64,000 bases of DNA from Acidimicrobiia bacterium (GTDB lineage: Bacteria; Actinomycetota; Acidimicrobiia; Acidimicrobiales; Aldehydirespiratoraceae). Where the stretch lies: contig JAJEJB010000015.1 of assembly GCA_022828135.1 (NCBI GenBank), positions 1 to 64,000 on the forward strand, in the 5' to 3' direction. Position 1 is the first letter of the stretch, and every line of letters begins with the position of its first letter. The position numbers and the translations under genes are program-made. The notes beneath the pieces were generated by a model. The model was not told the origin of the DNA and ran no database searches. It worked only from the letters and a program-made list of their open reading frames with translations. Below are positions 34,063 through 43,100 of the stretch, in pieces.

Positions 34063-35727
34063 CTAGGCGGGAAGCGGCTGCCAGCGAAGCGGGCGGTCCT
34101 CCAAGGCGCAGGCGGCGTCGAGTTCGGCGCCCGGTTCGACCAGGAAGTCGGCGACGATCCGGTCGACGCAGCTGTCGTAGCCCCAGGCCCAGATGCCGTG
34201 GCCCCGGGTGCGGCTCACTATGCGCGTGCTGTTGGGAAGATGCTCCGCGGCTTGCTCGGCGAGCCTCGGAGGCGTGATCGGGTCGAACCACCCAGAGATC
34301 AACAGCACCGGCAGATCGCTCTGCACGGGTTCCGACGGCAACGGCGACGCTGCGATTCCCCACGGCTCGCACTGCTTGGACAGGCCCTCCCCCACTACTG
34401 CCGCGGCGAAAGCGGTCATCGCGGCGGGCGGTCCCGAGGCATGCGGTAGTTGCTCGGCACATGCCACCGATGCGAACGTCGACGGAGCGCCGGAGTGGAA
34501 CTGCGTGGAGGCCGACTCGACGCCTATCAGGGCCACCAGCTTGGGCGCAGTGACAAGGTCGAATTCCTCCACCCGATCAGGATCGGGCGGTCGCTCCAGC
34601 CCCGCCAGCAGTCCGGGGACGAGGGTCGCGGTGAACTCGTTGTAGAGCATCTGGAACACGGCCCCGGCGACGGCGTCGCCGTTGATCAACGCGTCAATCG
34701 GCTCCATCATTGTTGTCTCGTCCCCGGCCAGGTTCACCACCACCGGGTCCGCGTTGAAGCGATAGATCAATTTCGCGAGCAGGCCCGCCATGGTGGCGAT
34801 CTGCCCGTCGGTGGCGTCGGCCAGGATGGCCGAACAGACCGGGTCGCCGCTGCACTCGATGTCGAGCTCGCGGACCACCCGCTCAGCACCCTCGGCGATT
34901 GCGCCGTCAACGTCGAGGTTCGCGGGGTACACGCCATCGAGCACCGCACCGGCCAGCCCGGCCGGGGCGTCCCTCAGCACTTCCAGGCCGATCGTCGTCC
35001 CATAGCTCACGCCATAGAGGAGCCACCGATCATGGCCCAGCGCCGCCATGACATCGATGACATCGGCTGCGTGGGCCGCGGTGGTGATGCTGGCGAAGAC
35101 CGGGTCTTCCTTCAAGCGGTGGGAGCACTGGCCGGCTGCCCCCGAAGCGATGGCTTCTGCCCTCTCGCTGGTCGCCTCAACCATGGCCACCAGCGACCTG
35201 AGCAGTTCGGGGCACCAGGAGTTGAAGCTGCCGAATCCGACACCCCGCTGGTCGATGAGAACCTGAGCGTACGGACGGCTCGCCAACACCAGGGCCAGAT
35301 CGCTGCTGGCCCCGCCGGGGCCTCCCTGTAGCACAGCAAGCGGTTGAAGCGACTCGTCGCCGGTTCCGGGACGGATGATCGCACTCACGCCCGTGATGCC
35401 CGCGGCCGGGTCGGCACGATCAATCGGGACGATCACCCAGATGCACCGGAGGCCCGCTCCGGCCATGTGCACGGGGCAGTCCTGTTCGACAACGTCGCCG
35501 GGTTCGCCGCTGACGTGCTCGGACGAGTCGGGGTAGCTGATCTCAACGAGGTCGTATGCGCCCCCCACTTCAGTGTGCGTGGGTGGGCTGGGCGGGCTGG
35601 ACGTACTCGAACAGGCGACCGCCACCACGGCTGTCACCACTAGCGCCGCCACGGCGGTCAATGTCTTGTTCACGACCTCTGAACTCTTGTTCTTGACCTC
35701 AGACACGAATTCTGCGTCCTGCTGCAC
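34063..35727 (-). CDS. Secreted alpha/beta-hydrolase, tripeptidyl aminopeptidase-like
   Basis: 554 aa. Membrane/lipoprotein signal at ~20-40 ending AVAVACSS. The hydrolase fold starts at LAVLQGGPGGASSD (oxyanion region), with nucleophile Ser in LYGVSYGTTIGLE. LISGWFDPITPPRLAEQ supplies the acid, and TRGHGIWAWGYDSC the catalytic His in the TAP-like C-terminal domain. Such exported lipoproteins remove peptides from the N-terminus of substrates. The ATG at 35727 may be preceded by regulatory sequence in 35728-35775. Confidence 0.8.
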   Translation of the reverse strand: MQQDAEFVSEVKNKSSEVVNKTLTAVAALVVTAVVAVACSSTSSPPSPPTHTEVGGAYDLVEISYPDSSEHVSGEPGDVVEQDCPVHMAGAGLRCIWVIVPIDRADPAAGITGVSAIIRPGTGDESLQPLAVLQGGPGGASSDLALVLASRPYAQVLIDQRGVGFGSFNSWCPELLRSLVAMVEATSERAEAIASGAAGQCSHRLKEDPVFASITTAAHAADVIDVMAALGHDRWLLYGVSYGTTIGLEVLRDAPAGLAGAVLDGVYPANLDVDGAIAEGAERVVRELDIECSGDPVCSAILADATDGQIATMAGLLAKLIYRFNADPVVVNLAGDETTMMEPIDALINGDAVAGAVFQMLYNEFTATLVPGLLAGLERPPDPDRVEEFDLVTAPKLVALIGVESASTQFHSGAPSTFASVACAEQLPHASGPPAAMTAFAAAVVGEGLSKQCEPWGIAASPLPSEPVQSDLPVLLISGWFDPITPPRLAEQAAEHLPNSTRIVSRTRGHGIWAWGYDSCVDRIVADFLVEPGAELDAACALEDRPLRWQPLPA

Positions 35728-35775
35728 GGCACGAGCCGGGCGTCCGGTCAGGATCGTTGCACACCGTAGCGCGAC

Positions 35776-36576
35776 CTACCAGAGCTGGTCGGTGTAGGTG
35801 TCGGTGCCGACGATCGTGGGCAGGAACGGCGCCGCGAACACGACCTTGCCCGCGCCCGCGTCGGCCAGCGCGGCTGCGTAGGCCCGGAACCGGTCCCAAG
35901 AGTCGGCGGGATGGCCGTCCAGGAAGAACATCTGGACCTGGCGCTCGGCCGGGCCGGCCGGGGTGCCCAGGTCCATGGGTGCCCGCTCCGTCTCGCCGCC
36001 GACCGGGTCTATGTAGCGCCACGACACCATCGAAGCCACGCTCGAGCCGTCCATCAGCGCAGGCAGCGCGTCGGCCCGCAGGTGGGCCTCAAGCCCGTCG
36101 ATGTCGGTGCCCTCAGCAGGGTCCACCGCCACCACGACCAGACCCTGGTAGGGATGGTCGAGGGCCAGCTCGATGGGCACCGGGTCGTTGTCGCGGTAGT
36201 GCGACCACGGCTCGTGGAGCAGCACCGTGTGGGCATGGATCCGGTTGTTGAACCCGCGCCCGTCCTTGTAGAGCTCCACCACCTGGTCGATGGCCCACGC
36301 GAAGTGCTCGCGGTGACGGCCCTCGTGGACCCAGTAGATCGCCAGGTACGAGCCCGCATCGGTGGGCACGGCCAGCGGGGAATCCTCAGGGAACCGCAGG
36401 TCCTTCAGGTCTCGGGTAGCCACCCAGCGCCGCCCGGCGAACAGCCACGGACCGATGAGGCACCCCGCGTAAAAGTGGTCGCGCTCGTACCAGCGGTTGT
36501 AGTCCACCTCGTGGCCGCGCTCGGGGTCGACCATCGTGAACAGGCAGCTGCCGACCCTCACCGGGTACGTGTTCAT
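35776..36576 (-). CDS. Conserved protein, EthD-like alpha/beta-barrel family suspected
   Basis: 266 aa, soluble. It begins VRVGSCLFTMVDPERGHEVD followed by YNRWYERDHFYAGCLIGPWL. An opening of the type D...YN.WY...H resembles dimeric alpha/beta-barrel (EthD-like) proteins. A second, weaker half (GLVVVAVDPAEGTDIDGLEAHL) suggests an internal duplication. It is translationally coupled to the MaoC gene upstream (ATGA, 36573-36576). I do not know its reaction. Confidence 0.6.
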   Translation of the reverse strand: MNTYPVRVGSCLFTMVDPERGHEVDYNRWYERDHFYAGCLIGPWLFAGRRWVATRDLKDLRFPEDSPLAVPTDAGSYLAIYWVHEGRHREHFAWAIDQVVELYKDGRGFNNRIHAHTVLLHEPWSHYRDNDPVPIELALDHPYQGLVVVAVDPAEGTDIDGLEAHLRADALPALMDGSSVASMVSWRYIDPVGGETERAPMDLGTPAGPAERQVQMFFLDGHPADSWDRFRAYAAALADAGAGKVVFAAPFLPTIVGTDTYTDQLW

Positions 36577-37049
36577 GAGTCGAACACCGTCCGGGTGACC
36601 CAGTCGGCCACCAGGGCCGGCTTCGATCCGCCCTCGATCTCGATGGTGATCGTCGTGACTGTCTGAATGGAGGCCGGCTTCAACTCCACCGACTTGACCA
36701 CCGCGTGGGCCCGCACCCGCTTGCCCCGGCTGACGGGGCTGATGAACCGCACCCGGTCGAGGCCGTAGTTGATTCCCATGACCACCCCGTCGAGTCGCGG
36801 CATGTCCGAGGGAACCGACTGCATCAGGTGCGTGAGCATCGACAGGGTGAGGAAACCGTGGGCGATGGTGCCGCCGAACGGCGTCTCGGCCTTGGCCCGC
36901 TCCTCGTCGATGTGGATGAACTGGTGGTCAACGGTGCAATCGGCGAAGGCGCTGATCTGCTCCTGGGTGATCTCGAACCAGTCTCCGTGCCCTCGCTCGT
37001 CGCCCTCTTGGGCCTTCAAGACTGGGTACGCGGCCTCTGCGCTGCTCAT
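36573..37049 (-). CDS. MaoC-family (R)-specific hydratase-like protein
   Basis: 158 aa hot-dog fold. The hydratase motif is seen as FADCTVDHQFIHIDEERA (Asp and His of the active site), followed by FGGTIAHGFLTLSML. It probably hydrates an enoyl-CoA. It is coupled to the downstream EthD-like gene, so that protein may act on the same acyl-CoA. The upstream intergenic region contains the strong hairpin of the LysR gene. Confidence 0.85.
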   Translation of the reverse strand: MSSAEAAYPVLKAQEGDERGHGDWFEITQEQISAFADCTVDHQFIHIDEERAKAETPFGGTIAHGFLTLSMLTHLMQSVPSDMPRLDGVVMGINYGLDRVRFISPVSRGKRVRAHAVVKSVELKPASIQTVTTITIEIEGGSKPALVADWVTRTVFDS

Positions 37050-37139
37050 ACGGCTCCCCTCTCGTGGCCGGGGGTGGACCGCGCCAAGCTACCGCCCCAC
37101 TCCCGTCCCCAATGGCGCCGACAGCCCCATCTGCTCGGA

Positions 37140-37182
37140 CTTGATGTAGTTGTGCCGCTATGAGGCGGTCAACTACATCAAG
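37140..37182. terminator. Strong hairpin at the end of the LysR gene
   Basis: CTTGATGTAGTTG (37140-37152) and its exact complement CAACTACATCAAG (37170-37182) enclose 17 nt in which CCGC/GCGG can continue the stem. The LysR stop codon (37178-37180) lies inside one arm. It is well placed to end the LysR transcript before the MaoC gene. No long T-run follows, so a regulatory site is also possible. Confidence 0.65.
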
Positions 37183-38062
37183 AACCAGCGGTCGATCCGC
37201 CCCGCAGAGCCTGTTCGAGCAGTAAGCCGGCGGGATGAGGGGCCGCTCCGGCACGGCGGGCGACAACCAGCCGGCGCCGGGCCAGGATCTCGCACCGGAC
37301 AAGGGGCTGCTCGCCCCACTCGGCCTGAACGACGGGCAGGACCGACCACCCCAGGCCGAGCCTTACCATCTCGCACAGCACCTCGGGCTGGTGGGACTCG
37401 GCCACGACCTCCACGGGCGCGCCCCGCCGCCGGAGGGCTGCCTCGATCCCGGAGCGGGTGTGAGCGTTGCGGGGGAACAGCACCCAGGGCCCCCAGCCTG
37501 CGCTGGGGCCGGGATTGCGGCGCCCGTCGGGCGCGTATATGGCGAGGTCCTCGGCCAGCAACACTTCGGTGCCCACACCCCGGGGCGGCTCGGCGGGCTC
37601 CACGCACACGGCTAGGTCGATGGATCCGTCCACCAGGGCCCGCAGCAGGTCACCCGAGGGCCCCACCCGCAGATGGATTCGCAACTCGGGATGCTCGGCG
37701 CGGAATTGTCGCATCGCCTCGCCGTGATGCTGGACCGCGGACGCATCGATCATGCCGAGGCGCAGCCGTCCATGGTCGCCGGAGCGGGTGCGACGAGCCC
37801 AGTCAGCGAGGTCGGCGGTCAGGGCCACCACTTGGCGGGCGTGATCGAGGACCGGCTCAGTGTCGGCTCGCAGCACCCGGCGACGGCCCTCCCGGTCGAA
37901 CAGGGACACGCCGACGCGGCGTTCGAGTTCGGCCAAGCCCTGGGAAAGGGCCGACGGACTCACTCCGACCTGCTCGGCAGCCAGCGCGAACGTGTCCGAG
38001 TCGGCCACGGCCACCAGATATTCGAGTTGGCGTATGGAGAGATCGGGTAGAAATTGGGGCAT
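37178..38062 (-). CDS. LysR-family transcriptional regulator
   Basis: 294 aa from ATG 38062 (MPQFLPDLSIRQLEYLVAVA). The N-terminal winged HTH is ALAAEQVGVSPSALSQGLAELERR. The C-terminal substrate-binding fold starts near GRLRLGMIDAS. It is divergent from the inositol-phosphate synthase gene, 69 bp away, the classic layout for a LysR protein controlling its neighbour and itself. The inducer is unknown. Confidence 0.85.
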   Translation of the reverse strand: MPQFLPDLSIRQLEYLVAVADSDTFALAAEQVGVSPSALSQGLAELERRVGVSLFDREGRRRVLRADTEPVLDHARQVVALTADLADWARRTRSGDHGRLRLGMIDASAVQHHGEAMRQFRAEHPELRIHLRVGPSGDLLRALVDGSIDLAVCVEPAEPPRGVGTEVLLAEDLAIYAPDGRRNPGPSAGWGPWVLFPRNAHTRSGIEAALRRRGAPVEVVAESHQPEVLCEMVRLGLGWSVLPVVQAEWGEQPLVRCEILARRRLVVARRAGAAPHPAGLLLEQALRGGSTAGS

Positions 38063-38086
38063 GCAAGCAGAATAGTTCAGTCTTAC

Positions 38087-38124
38087 TTCATTATTAGACA
38101 AATATGTGAATGAATCCTTACTCT
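38087..38124 (+). promoter_or_regulatory. Promoter and candidate LysR site for ino1
   Basis: TTCATT (38087-38092) and AATGAA (38109-38114) form an inverted repeat with a 16-nt spacer over an AT-rich stretch. It overlaps TAGACA (38095-38100) and lies just upstream of TACTCT (38119-38124), a possible -35/-10 pair 18 bp apart. Transcription would start at or next to the ino1 ATG (38132), giving a leaderless mRNA. No Shine-Dalgarno sequence is seen. Confidence 0.45.
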
Positions 38125-38131
38125 ATTGGCC

Positions 38132-39442
38132 ATGAGTGTTACTGTAGCCCGACAAATCGCCCCCGCAGCCGGCAATCTCGGCGTGCTCACACCGGGAATG
38201 GGGGCAGTGGCGTCCACCTTCGTCGCTGGCGTGATCGCAGCCCGGCGGGGCCTGACGCCGCCCATCGGCTCGATCAGCCAGATGGCCCACATCCGTCTCG
38301 GAACCAAGACCGAGAACCGCAATCCCCCCATCAGGGAGTTCGTGCCGCTGGCGGGGCTGGACGACCTTGTGTTCGGCGGCTGGGACCCCCTGTCGGCCAA
38401 CGTGCTGGAGGCGGCCCGCACCTGCGGCGTGCTGGAAGAAGGCGATCTGGGGAGCATCTCAGCCGAACTGGAGGGCGTGGTGGCCATGGACGCAGTATTC
38501 GACCGGCGCTGGGTCAGCCGCCTGGACGGCGTGCGGGTCAAGCCGGCAATGTCCAAGTGGGATCAGGCCCAGGCGCTGATGGACGACATCGAGAACTTCC
38601 GCAGCACCCACGACTGCGACCGGCTGGTGATGGTGTGGTGCGGATCGACCGAGGCGTTCTCGGAGCCGACCGAGGTGCACACCTCGGTGGAGTCCTTCGA
38701 AGCAGGGCTGAAGGCCGACGACGACGCCATCGCTCCCAGCCAGATCTACGCCTACGCGGCGTTGCAGAGCGATGTGCCCTTCGCCAACGGCGCTCCCAAC
38801 CTCACCGTGGACCTGCCGTGCATGGAGGACCTGTCCCGCATCCGAGGCGTTCCCATCGCGGGCAAGGACTTCAAGACCGGCCAGACCCTGATGAAGACGC
38901 TGATCGCGCCCGGTCTGAAGGCCCGGATGCTGGGCCTGCAGGGCTGGTACTCCACCAACATCCTGGGCAACCGCGACGGCGAAGTGCTCGACGCCCCCGA
39001 GAACTTCAAGACCAAGGAGGTCTCCAAGCTGGGCGTGCTGGGCACGATCCTCCAGCCCGAGCTGTACCCCGACCTGTACGACGAGATCCACCACGTGGTG
39101 CGGATCAACTACTACCCGCCCCGGGGCGACAACAAAGAAGGCTGGGACAACATCGACATCTTCGGATGGCTCGGCTACCCCATGCAGATCAAGGTCGACT
39201 TCCTGTGCCGGGACTCGATCCTCGCCGCGCCCATCGTGCTCGACCTGGCCCTGTTCATGGACCTGGCCGCCCGGGCGGGCGAATCCGGCGTGCAGGAGTG
39301 GCTGAGCTTCTACTTCAAGGCGCCCCACCCCTCAGGGGAAGCCGACGTGGAGCACGACCTGTTCATCCAGCAGACCAAGCTGAAGAACACCCTGCGGGAG
39401 TGGATGGGCGAAGAGCCCGTCACCCACAGCGAAGCCGGCTGA
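38132..39442 (+). CDS. ino1: myo-Inositol-1-phosphate synthase
   Basis: 436 aa from ATG 38132; a TTG at 38126 is also in frame. The NAD-binding segment is GNLGVLTPGMGAVASTF. Family motifs follow: FGGWDPLSANV, FANGAPNLTVDLPCM, GKDFKTGQTLMKT and GNRDGEVLDAPENFKTKE. It isomerises glucose 6-phosphate to inositol 1-phosphate, the entry to phosphatidylinositol and, in actinobacteria, mycothiol. Control by the divergent LysR regulator is likely. The gene is convergent with the CoA-transferase-like gene, 9 bp away. Confidence 0.9.
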   Translation: MSVTVARQIAPAAGNLGVLTPGMGAVASTFVAGVIAARRGLTPPIGSISQMAHIRLGTKTENRNPPIREFVPLAGLDDLVFGGWDPLSANVLEAARTCGVLEEGDLGSISAELEGVVAMDAVFDRRWVSRLDGVRVKPAMSKWDQAQALMDDIENFRSTHDCDRLVMVWCGSTEAFSEPTEVHTSVESFEAGLKADDDAIAPSQIYAYAALQSDVPFANGAPNLTVDLPCMEDLSRIRGVPIAGKDFKTGQTLMKTLIAPGLKARMLGLQGWYSTNILGNRDGEVLDAPENFKTKEVSKLGVLGTILQPELYPDLYDEIHHVVRINYYPPRGDNKEGWDNIDIFGWLGYPMQIKVDFLCRDSILAAPIVLDLALFMDLAARAGESGVQEWLSFYFKAPHPSGEADVEHDLFIQQTKLKNTLREWMGEEPVTHSEAG

Positions 39443-39451
39443 AGGCTCCGA

Positions 39452-41902
39452 TCAGGACTCGGCCGCAAGAACGTCGATCTCGAGGATCCCGCGGGTGATG
39501 AGATCGTCCATGCCAGCCTCGTCAAGGCCCAGCTCAGCCACGACCTCCCGGGTGTGCTGGCCCAGTCCGGGGGCGGGCCGGATGTCGGCGTCGGTCATGC
39601 CGGTGGCGACGAAGGCCGGGCCCTCGAAGGTCATCACCCCGATGGGCGGCTGGTCCAGCTCCACTAGGTAGCCCCGAGCCGCCAGATGCGGGTCCTGGAG
39701 CTGCTGTGAGGAGGTGAGCATCGGGCCGGCAGGCACACCGGCAGCCAGACATACGTCGGTGACCGCGTGCTTGGACAGCGTCCGGGTCCAGGCCGACACG
39801 GCCTCCTCCACCTCGTCCTCCCGCCCGCGGCGAGCTTCGACGGTCTCCAGCGTCGGGTCGTCCAGTCCGGCCAGTTCGGCCAACGCGGCCCACTCGGAGT
39901 CGTTGCGACAGCAGATCGCCACCCACTGGTCCTCACCCTCGCAGGGGAACAGTCCCCACGGCGAACCCTGATCGCGGCGGTTGCCCTGCGGCCTCACCGA
40001 GCCGGCCTGCAGCGACTCCCGGGCCAGCAGGTCCCCGATGACCCCCACCACCTGCTCGACCTGGCACACCTCGCTGTGGCATCCGCGCGCCATCACGTTC
40101 CGCCGGCGGCCCAGCACGCCGGCCACTGCGGCCAGCGCTCCCATGCGGCCGGCCCAGTGGTCCGGAAAGATCGACTGCGAACCGGAAGGACGTTCCACGT
40201 CGGGATAGTCCCAGAGGTGGGTCATACCCCCGGTGACCTGGGTGTTGGGCCCGTAGCCGCGCCAGGCGGACCAGGGACCCGACGATCCCATGAGCTGGCT
40301 GGAGACCATGATCACGTCGGGGTTCGCTGCCGCGAAGTGCCGGTATCCCAGCCCGAGGTCGTCCATGACCCCGGTCGAGCCGTTCTCAACCACCACATCG
40401 ACGCGGGCCGCGCCCCCGGCGCCCGCGGCCAGATCCAGCAGAAGCTGGCGACCCTCGTCTGTCTTGGCGTCGACGCCCAGACTCCTCTTCGAGCGCGACG
40501 AAGAGGCGAATGAGGGCGACATCTCCCCGCCCAGGATCACTCGTATGAAGTCGGGGTAGGTGCGGCTCTCGATCTTGATGACGTCGGCGCCGTACTCGGC
40601 CAGCATCCGGCTGATCTCCACACCGACCCCGCCGTGCCCGAAGTCGGCGACGCGGATCCCGGCCAGCGGCAGGGTCGGCTCGGGTGCCGATTCCGGCGGG
40701 GACGGCCAGCCGGGAGACCCGTTTGCCTGGAGTCCCGCACCGGCATCCAATTCGGCCAGCACCTCGCCGGTGTGCTCGCCGAGGTGCGGGGGGCGCCCGG
40801 TGGGGCCTACCCGCTCGCCGTCGGTCTCCATCCACCCCGACGGCAGGCTCATCAACCCCCCGGTAGACAGCGGTACCCGGTCGAAGGTGCTTCGGGCCTC
40901 GAAATGCTCGTTTGTGATCACCTCACCGGGCCTGAGGATGGGAGTGGCGACGATGCCGCGCCGCTGGGCTTCCTCGGCCACCTCCTCCATGGTCATGGTG
41001 GAGAACAGCTCCTCGTAGAGCGGGTTGAGTACCGCGTCGGCGATCATGAACCGGGCAATGAACCCGTCGTACTCGGGATCCTGCAGGTAGTCGGGCTCGC
41101 CCAGCCAGGCCCTCATGGCCTGCCACTGGCGGGGACTGAGCACCACCAGGCGCACGAAGCCGTCGGCCGCAGCCAGGATGGTGTACACCGGGCCGGGGCC
41201 GGCCCTGATCTCCATCGGCTCGACGCCCTCGATCATGGCCTTCGACGAGTTGGACAGCGACCAGTCGGTGATCTGTGCCGCCGCCTCGTTGGCCGACAGG
41301 TCGATCAACTGCCCCGCCCCGTGGCCGAGTCGCTGGATGAGGGCGCAGACGATGGCGAAGGCGGCCGTCAGGCCGGCGATGTCGCCGGAAATGTTGCCGG
41401 GCGGCATTAGCGGCTCGCGCTCGGGCAGGCCCGCCTTCCAGCACATGCCCGAGGTGGCGTCGATCACCGAGCCCGGCACGTCGCGTCCCGAGTAGGGGCC
41501 GCTGCGCCCGTAAGCGGTGATCGAGGCGACCACCAGGTGCGGGTGGCGGGCCGCGATCGCCTCCGCCTCGAGCTCGGGGGCGCCCGCGTCTGCGGCCGCG
41601 CCGGGCTCGGCCGAGCCGATCAGCACATCGGCGGAGGCGAGCAGGGCTTCGAAGCTCGCCATGCTGGCCGCGTCGCCGGGGTCGATCACGACGCTGCGCT
41701 TGCCACAGTTGCGCATGGTGAAGAACAGCGAGTGCTCCGGGGTGAGCGGGTCGAGGGGCGGGAAGCTGCGGCTGGGCGATCCCTCGGGCGGCTCAACCTT
41801 GATGACATCGGCACCCAGGTCGCTGAGAAGCCGGCCGCACAGCTCGCCCCTGTCCACAGCGAGATCGATGACCCGAATACCGGTGAGGGGTCGAACAGGC
41901 AT
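39452..41902 (-). CDS. Tandem CaiB/BaiF (family III) CoA-transferase protein
   Basis: 816 aa, two family III CoA-transferase domains in one chain: domain 1 ~1-395 (PLTGIRVIDLAVDRGELCGRL) and domain 2 from ~411 (LPLAGIRVADFGHGGVGVEI). In domain 1 the catalytic Asp is probably D174 (GNISGDIAGL); in domain 2 it is the Asp of FPDHWAGRMG. Each normal subunit is about 400 aa and dimers interlock, so the fusion would be a covalent pseudo-dimer. It follows the thiolase gene by one base. It moves CoA between acids, or racemises an acyl-CoA, as part of this acyl-CoA cluster. Confidence 0.82.
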   Translation of the reverse strand: MPVRPLTGIRVIDLAVDRGELCGRLLSDLGADVIKVEPPEGSPSRSFPPLDPLTPEHSLFFTMRNCGKRSVVIDPGDAASMASFEALLASADVLIGSAEPGAAADAGAPELEAEAIAARHPHLVVASITAYGRSGPYSGRDVPGSVIDATSGMCWKAGLPEREPLMPPGNISGDIAGLTAAFAIVCALIQRLGHGAGQLIDLSANEAAAQITDWSLSNSSKAMIEGVEPMEIRAGPGPVYTILAAADGFVRLVVLSPRQWQAMRAWLGEPDYLQDPEYDGFIARFMIADAVLNPLYEELFSTMTMEEVAEEAQRRGIVATPILRPGEVITNEHFEARSTFDRVPLSTGGLMSLPSGWMETDGERVGPTGRPPHLGEHTGEVLAELDAGAGLQANGSPGWPSPPESAPEPTLPLAGIRVADFGHGGVGVEISRMLAEYGADVIKIESRTYPDFIRVILGGEMSPSFASSSRSKRSLGVDAKTDEGRQLLLDLAAGAGGAARVDVVVENGSTGVMDDLGLGYRHFAAANPDVIMVSSQLMGSSGPWSAWRGYGPNTQVTGGMTHLWDYPDVERPSGSQSIFPDHWAGRMGALAAVAGVLGRRRNVMARGCHSEVCQVEQVVGVIGDLLARESLQAGSVRPQGNRRDQGSPWGLFPCEGEDQWVAICCRNDSEWAALAELAGLDDPTLETVEARRGREDEVEEAVSAWTRTLSKHAVTDVCLAAGVPAGPMLTSSQQLQDPHLAARGYLVELDQPPIGVMTFEGPAFVATGMTDADIRPAPGLGQHTREVVAELGLDEAGMDDLITRGILEIDVLAAES

Positions 41903-41903
41903 G

Positions 41904-43100
41904 TCAGCGCTCCTTTTTCGTACCGAACACTCCGACGAAGCTCACGATCTCGCCGGGATAGCCGCCCAGATTGTGGGTGAGGCCCAGAGTCCGGTCCGTC
42001 TCGGGGATGCGGCGGTCGCCGGGAGCCTCGCCCCGCAGCTGCAGCCACACCTCGTACAGCATCCGCAGGCCGCTGGCCCCCACCGGATGGCCGAACGACT
42101 TGAGCCCGCCGTCGGTGTTGACGGGCAATTCGCCGTCGAGGTCGAACACCCCGTCGAGCGCGTCGCGCCAGGCGGTCCCCCTCGGCGAGAACCCCAGGTC
42201 CTCCATGAGCACGAGCTCGGTGGGCGTGAAGCAGTCGTGCACCTCGGCCAGGGCCAGCTGCGATCGGGGATCGGTCACGCCGGCCTGGGCGTAGGCATCG
42301 GCTGCGGCCTGAGCGCACTCCGGCATGGTGGTGTAGTCGTAGTCAGGGTCGAGTGACCCTGCTCCGGTGCCGGTGACCACCGACAGCCCCTTGACGTAGA
42401 GCGGGTCGGCGCACCAGCGGTGGGCGTCGGAGGCCCGGCACACAATGGCGGCCGCGGCTCCGTCGGCCACCCCTGCGCAGTCGAACACCGACAGCATCCC
42501 GGCTACCGCGGGCATCTCACAGATCCGCTCGGCCGGCATCTCCCGGCGGAACTGGGCCAAGGGGTTGCGAGCCCCGTTGTGGTGGTTCTTGGAGGCGATT
42601 CGCGCCGCGACGTAGCGCAGCTCGTCGCGGTCGACTCCGTAGCGGTCAGCGTAGGCGGGCAGCATCAGGCTGAACATGGCCGCGGCGGTCAGGGTGCGTT
42701 GGGTGCCGTCGGCGGGGATGGGGAAGGCGTTGAGGCCCTGGTAGCCGCCGTCCTTGACCTTTTCGGCCCCGAGGGCCATGGCGGTGTCGTAGGCCCCGGA
42801 GGCCACCGCGTAGCAGGCCTGGCGCAGGGCCTCGGAGCCGGTGGCGCAGTAGTTCTCTACCCGGGTGACGGGTTTGCCTTGGATCTTGAGGGGTCCGGCC
42901 ATACCCAGCCCGGAGGCGGCCGACTGCGACGTGCCGAACCAGAAGGCGTCGATGTCGTCCTGGGCGATGCCGCCCGAGCGGTAGGCGGCATGGGCCGCGT
43001 CGATGATCAGGTCGTCGAGGGAGGCGTCCCAGTGCTCAGCGAAGGGGGTGCAGCCCATTCCGATGACGGCCACCCGGTCGGTGATCCCGTGCGAGCTCAC
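41904..43100 (-). CDS. Thiolase-family (SCP2/Ltp-type) acyltransferase
   Basis: 398 aa. The nucleophile is C85 in VENYCATGSEALRQ. EVHDCFTPTELV carries the catalytic His, and GGLKSFGHPVGASGLRM is the C-terminal thiolase motif. It belongs to the non-condensing or lipid-transfer-protein branch of thiolases, frequent in actinobacterial steroid and branched-chain breakdown. Its start overlaps the HMGS-like gene stop by 4 nt. DUF35 proteins are the usual partners of such thiolases, and here DUF35 is attached to the neighbour. Confidence 0.85.
   Translation of the reverse strand: MSSHGITDRVAVIGMGCTPFAEHWDASLDDLIIDAAHAAYRSGGIAQDDIDAFWFGTSQSAASGLGMAGPLKIQGKPVTRVENYCATGSEALRQACYAVASGAYDTAMALGAEKVKDGGYQGLNAFPIPADGTQRTLTAAAMFSLMLPAYADRYGVDRDELRYVAARIASKNHHNGARNPLAQFRREMPAERICEMPAVAGMLSVFDCAGVADGAAAAIVCRASDAHRWCADPLYVKGLSVVTGTGAGSLDPDYDYTTMPECAQAAADAYAQAGVTDPRSQLALAEVHDCFTPTELVLMEDLGFSPRGTAWRDALDGVFDLDGELPVNTDGGLKSFGHPVGASGLRMLYEVWLQLRGEAPGDRRIPETDRTLGLTHNLGGYPGEIVSFVGVFGTKKER

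Noticed and set aside
38110..39498. 462-aa alternative frame overlapping ino1
   Set aside because: Shadow of ino1 in another frame of the same strand. The ino1 frame carries all family motifs.
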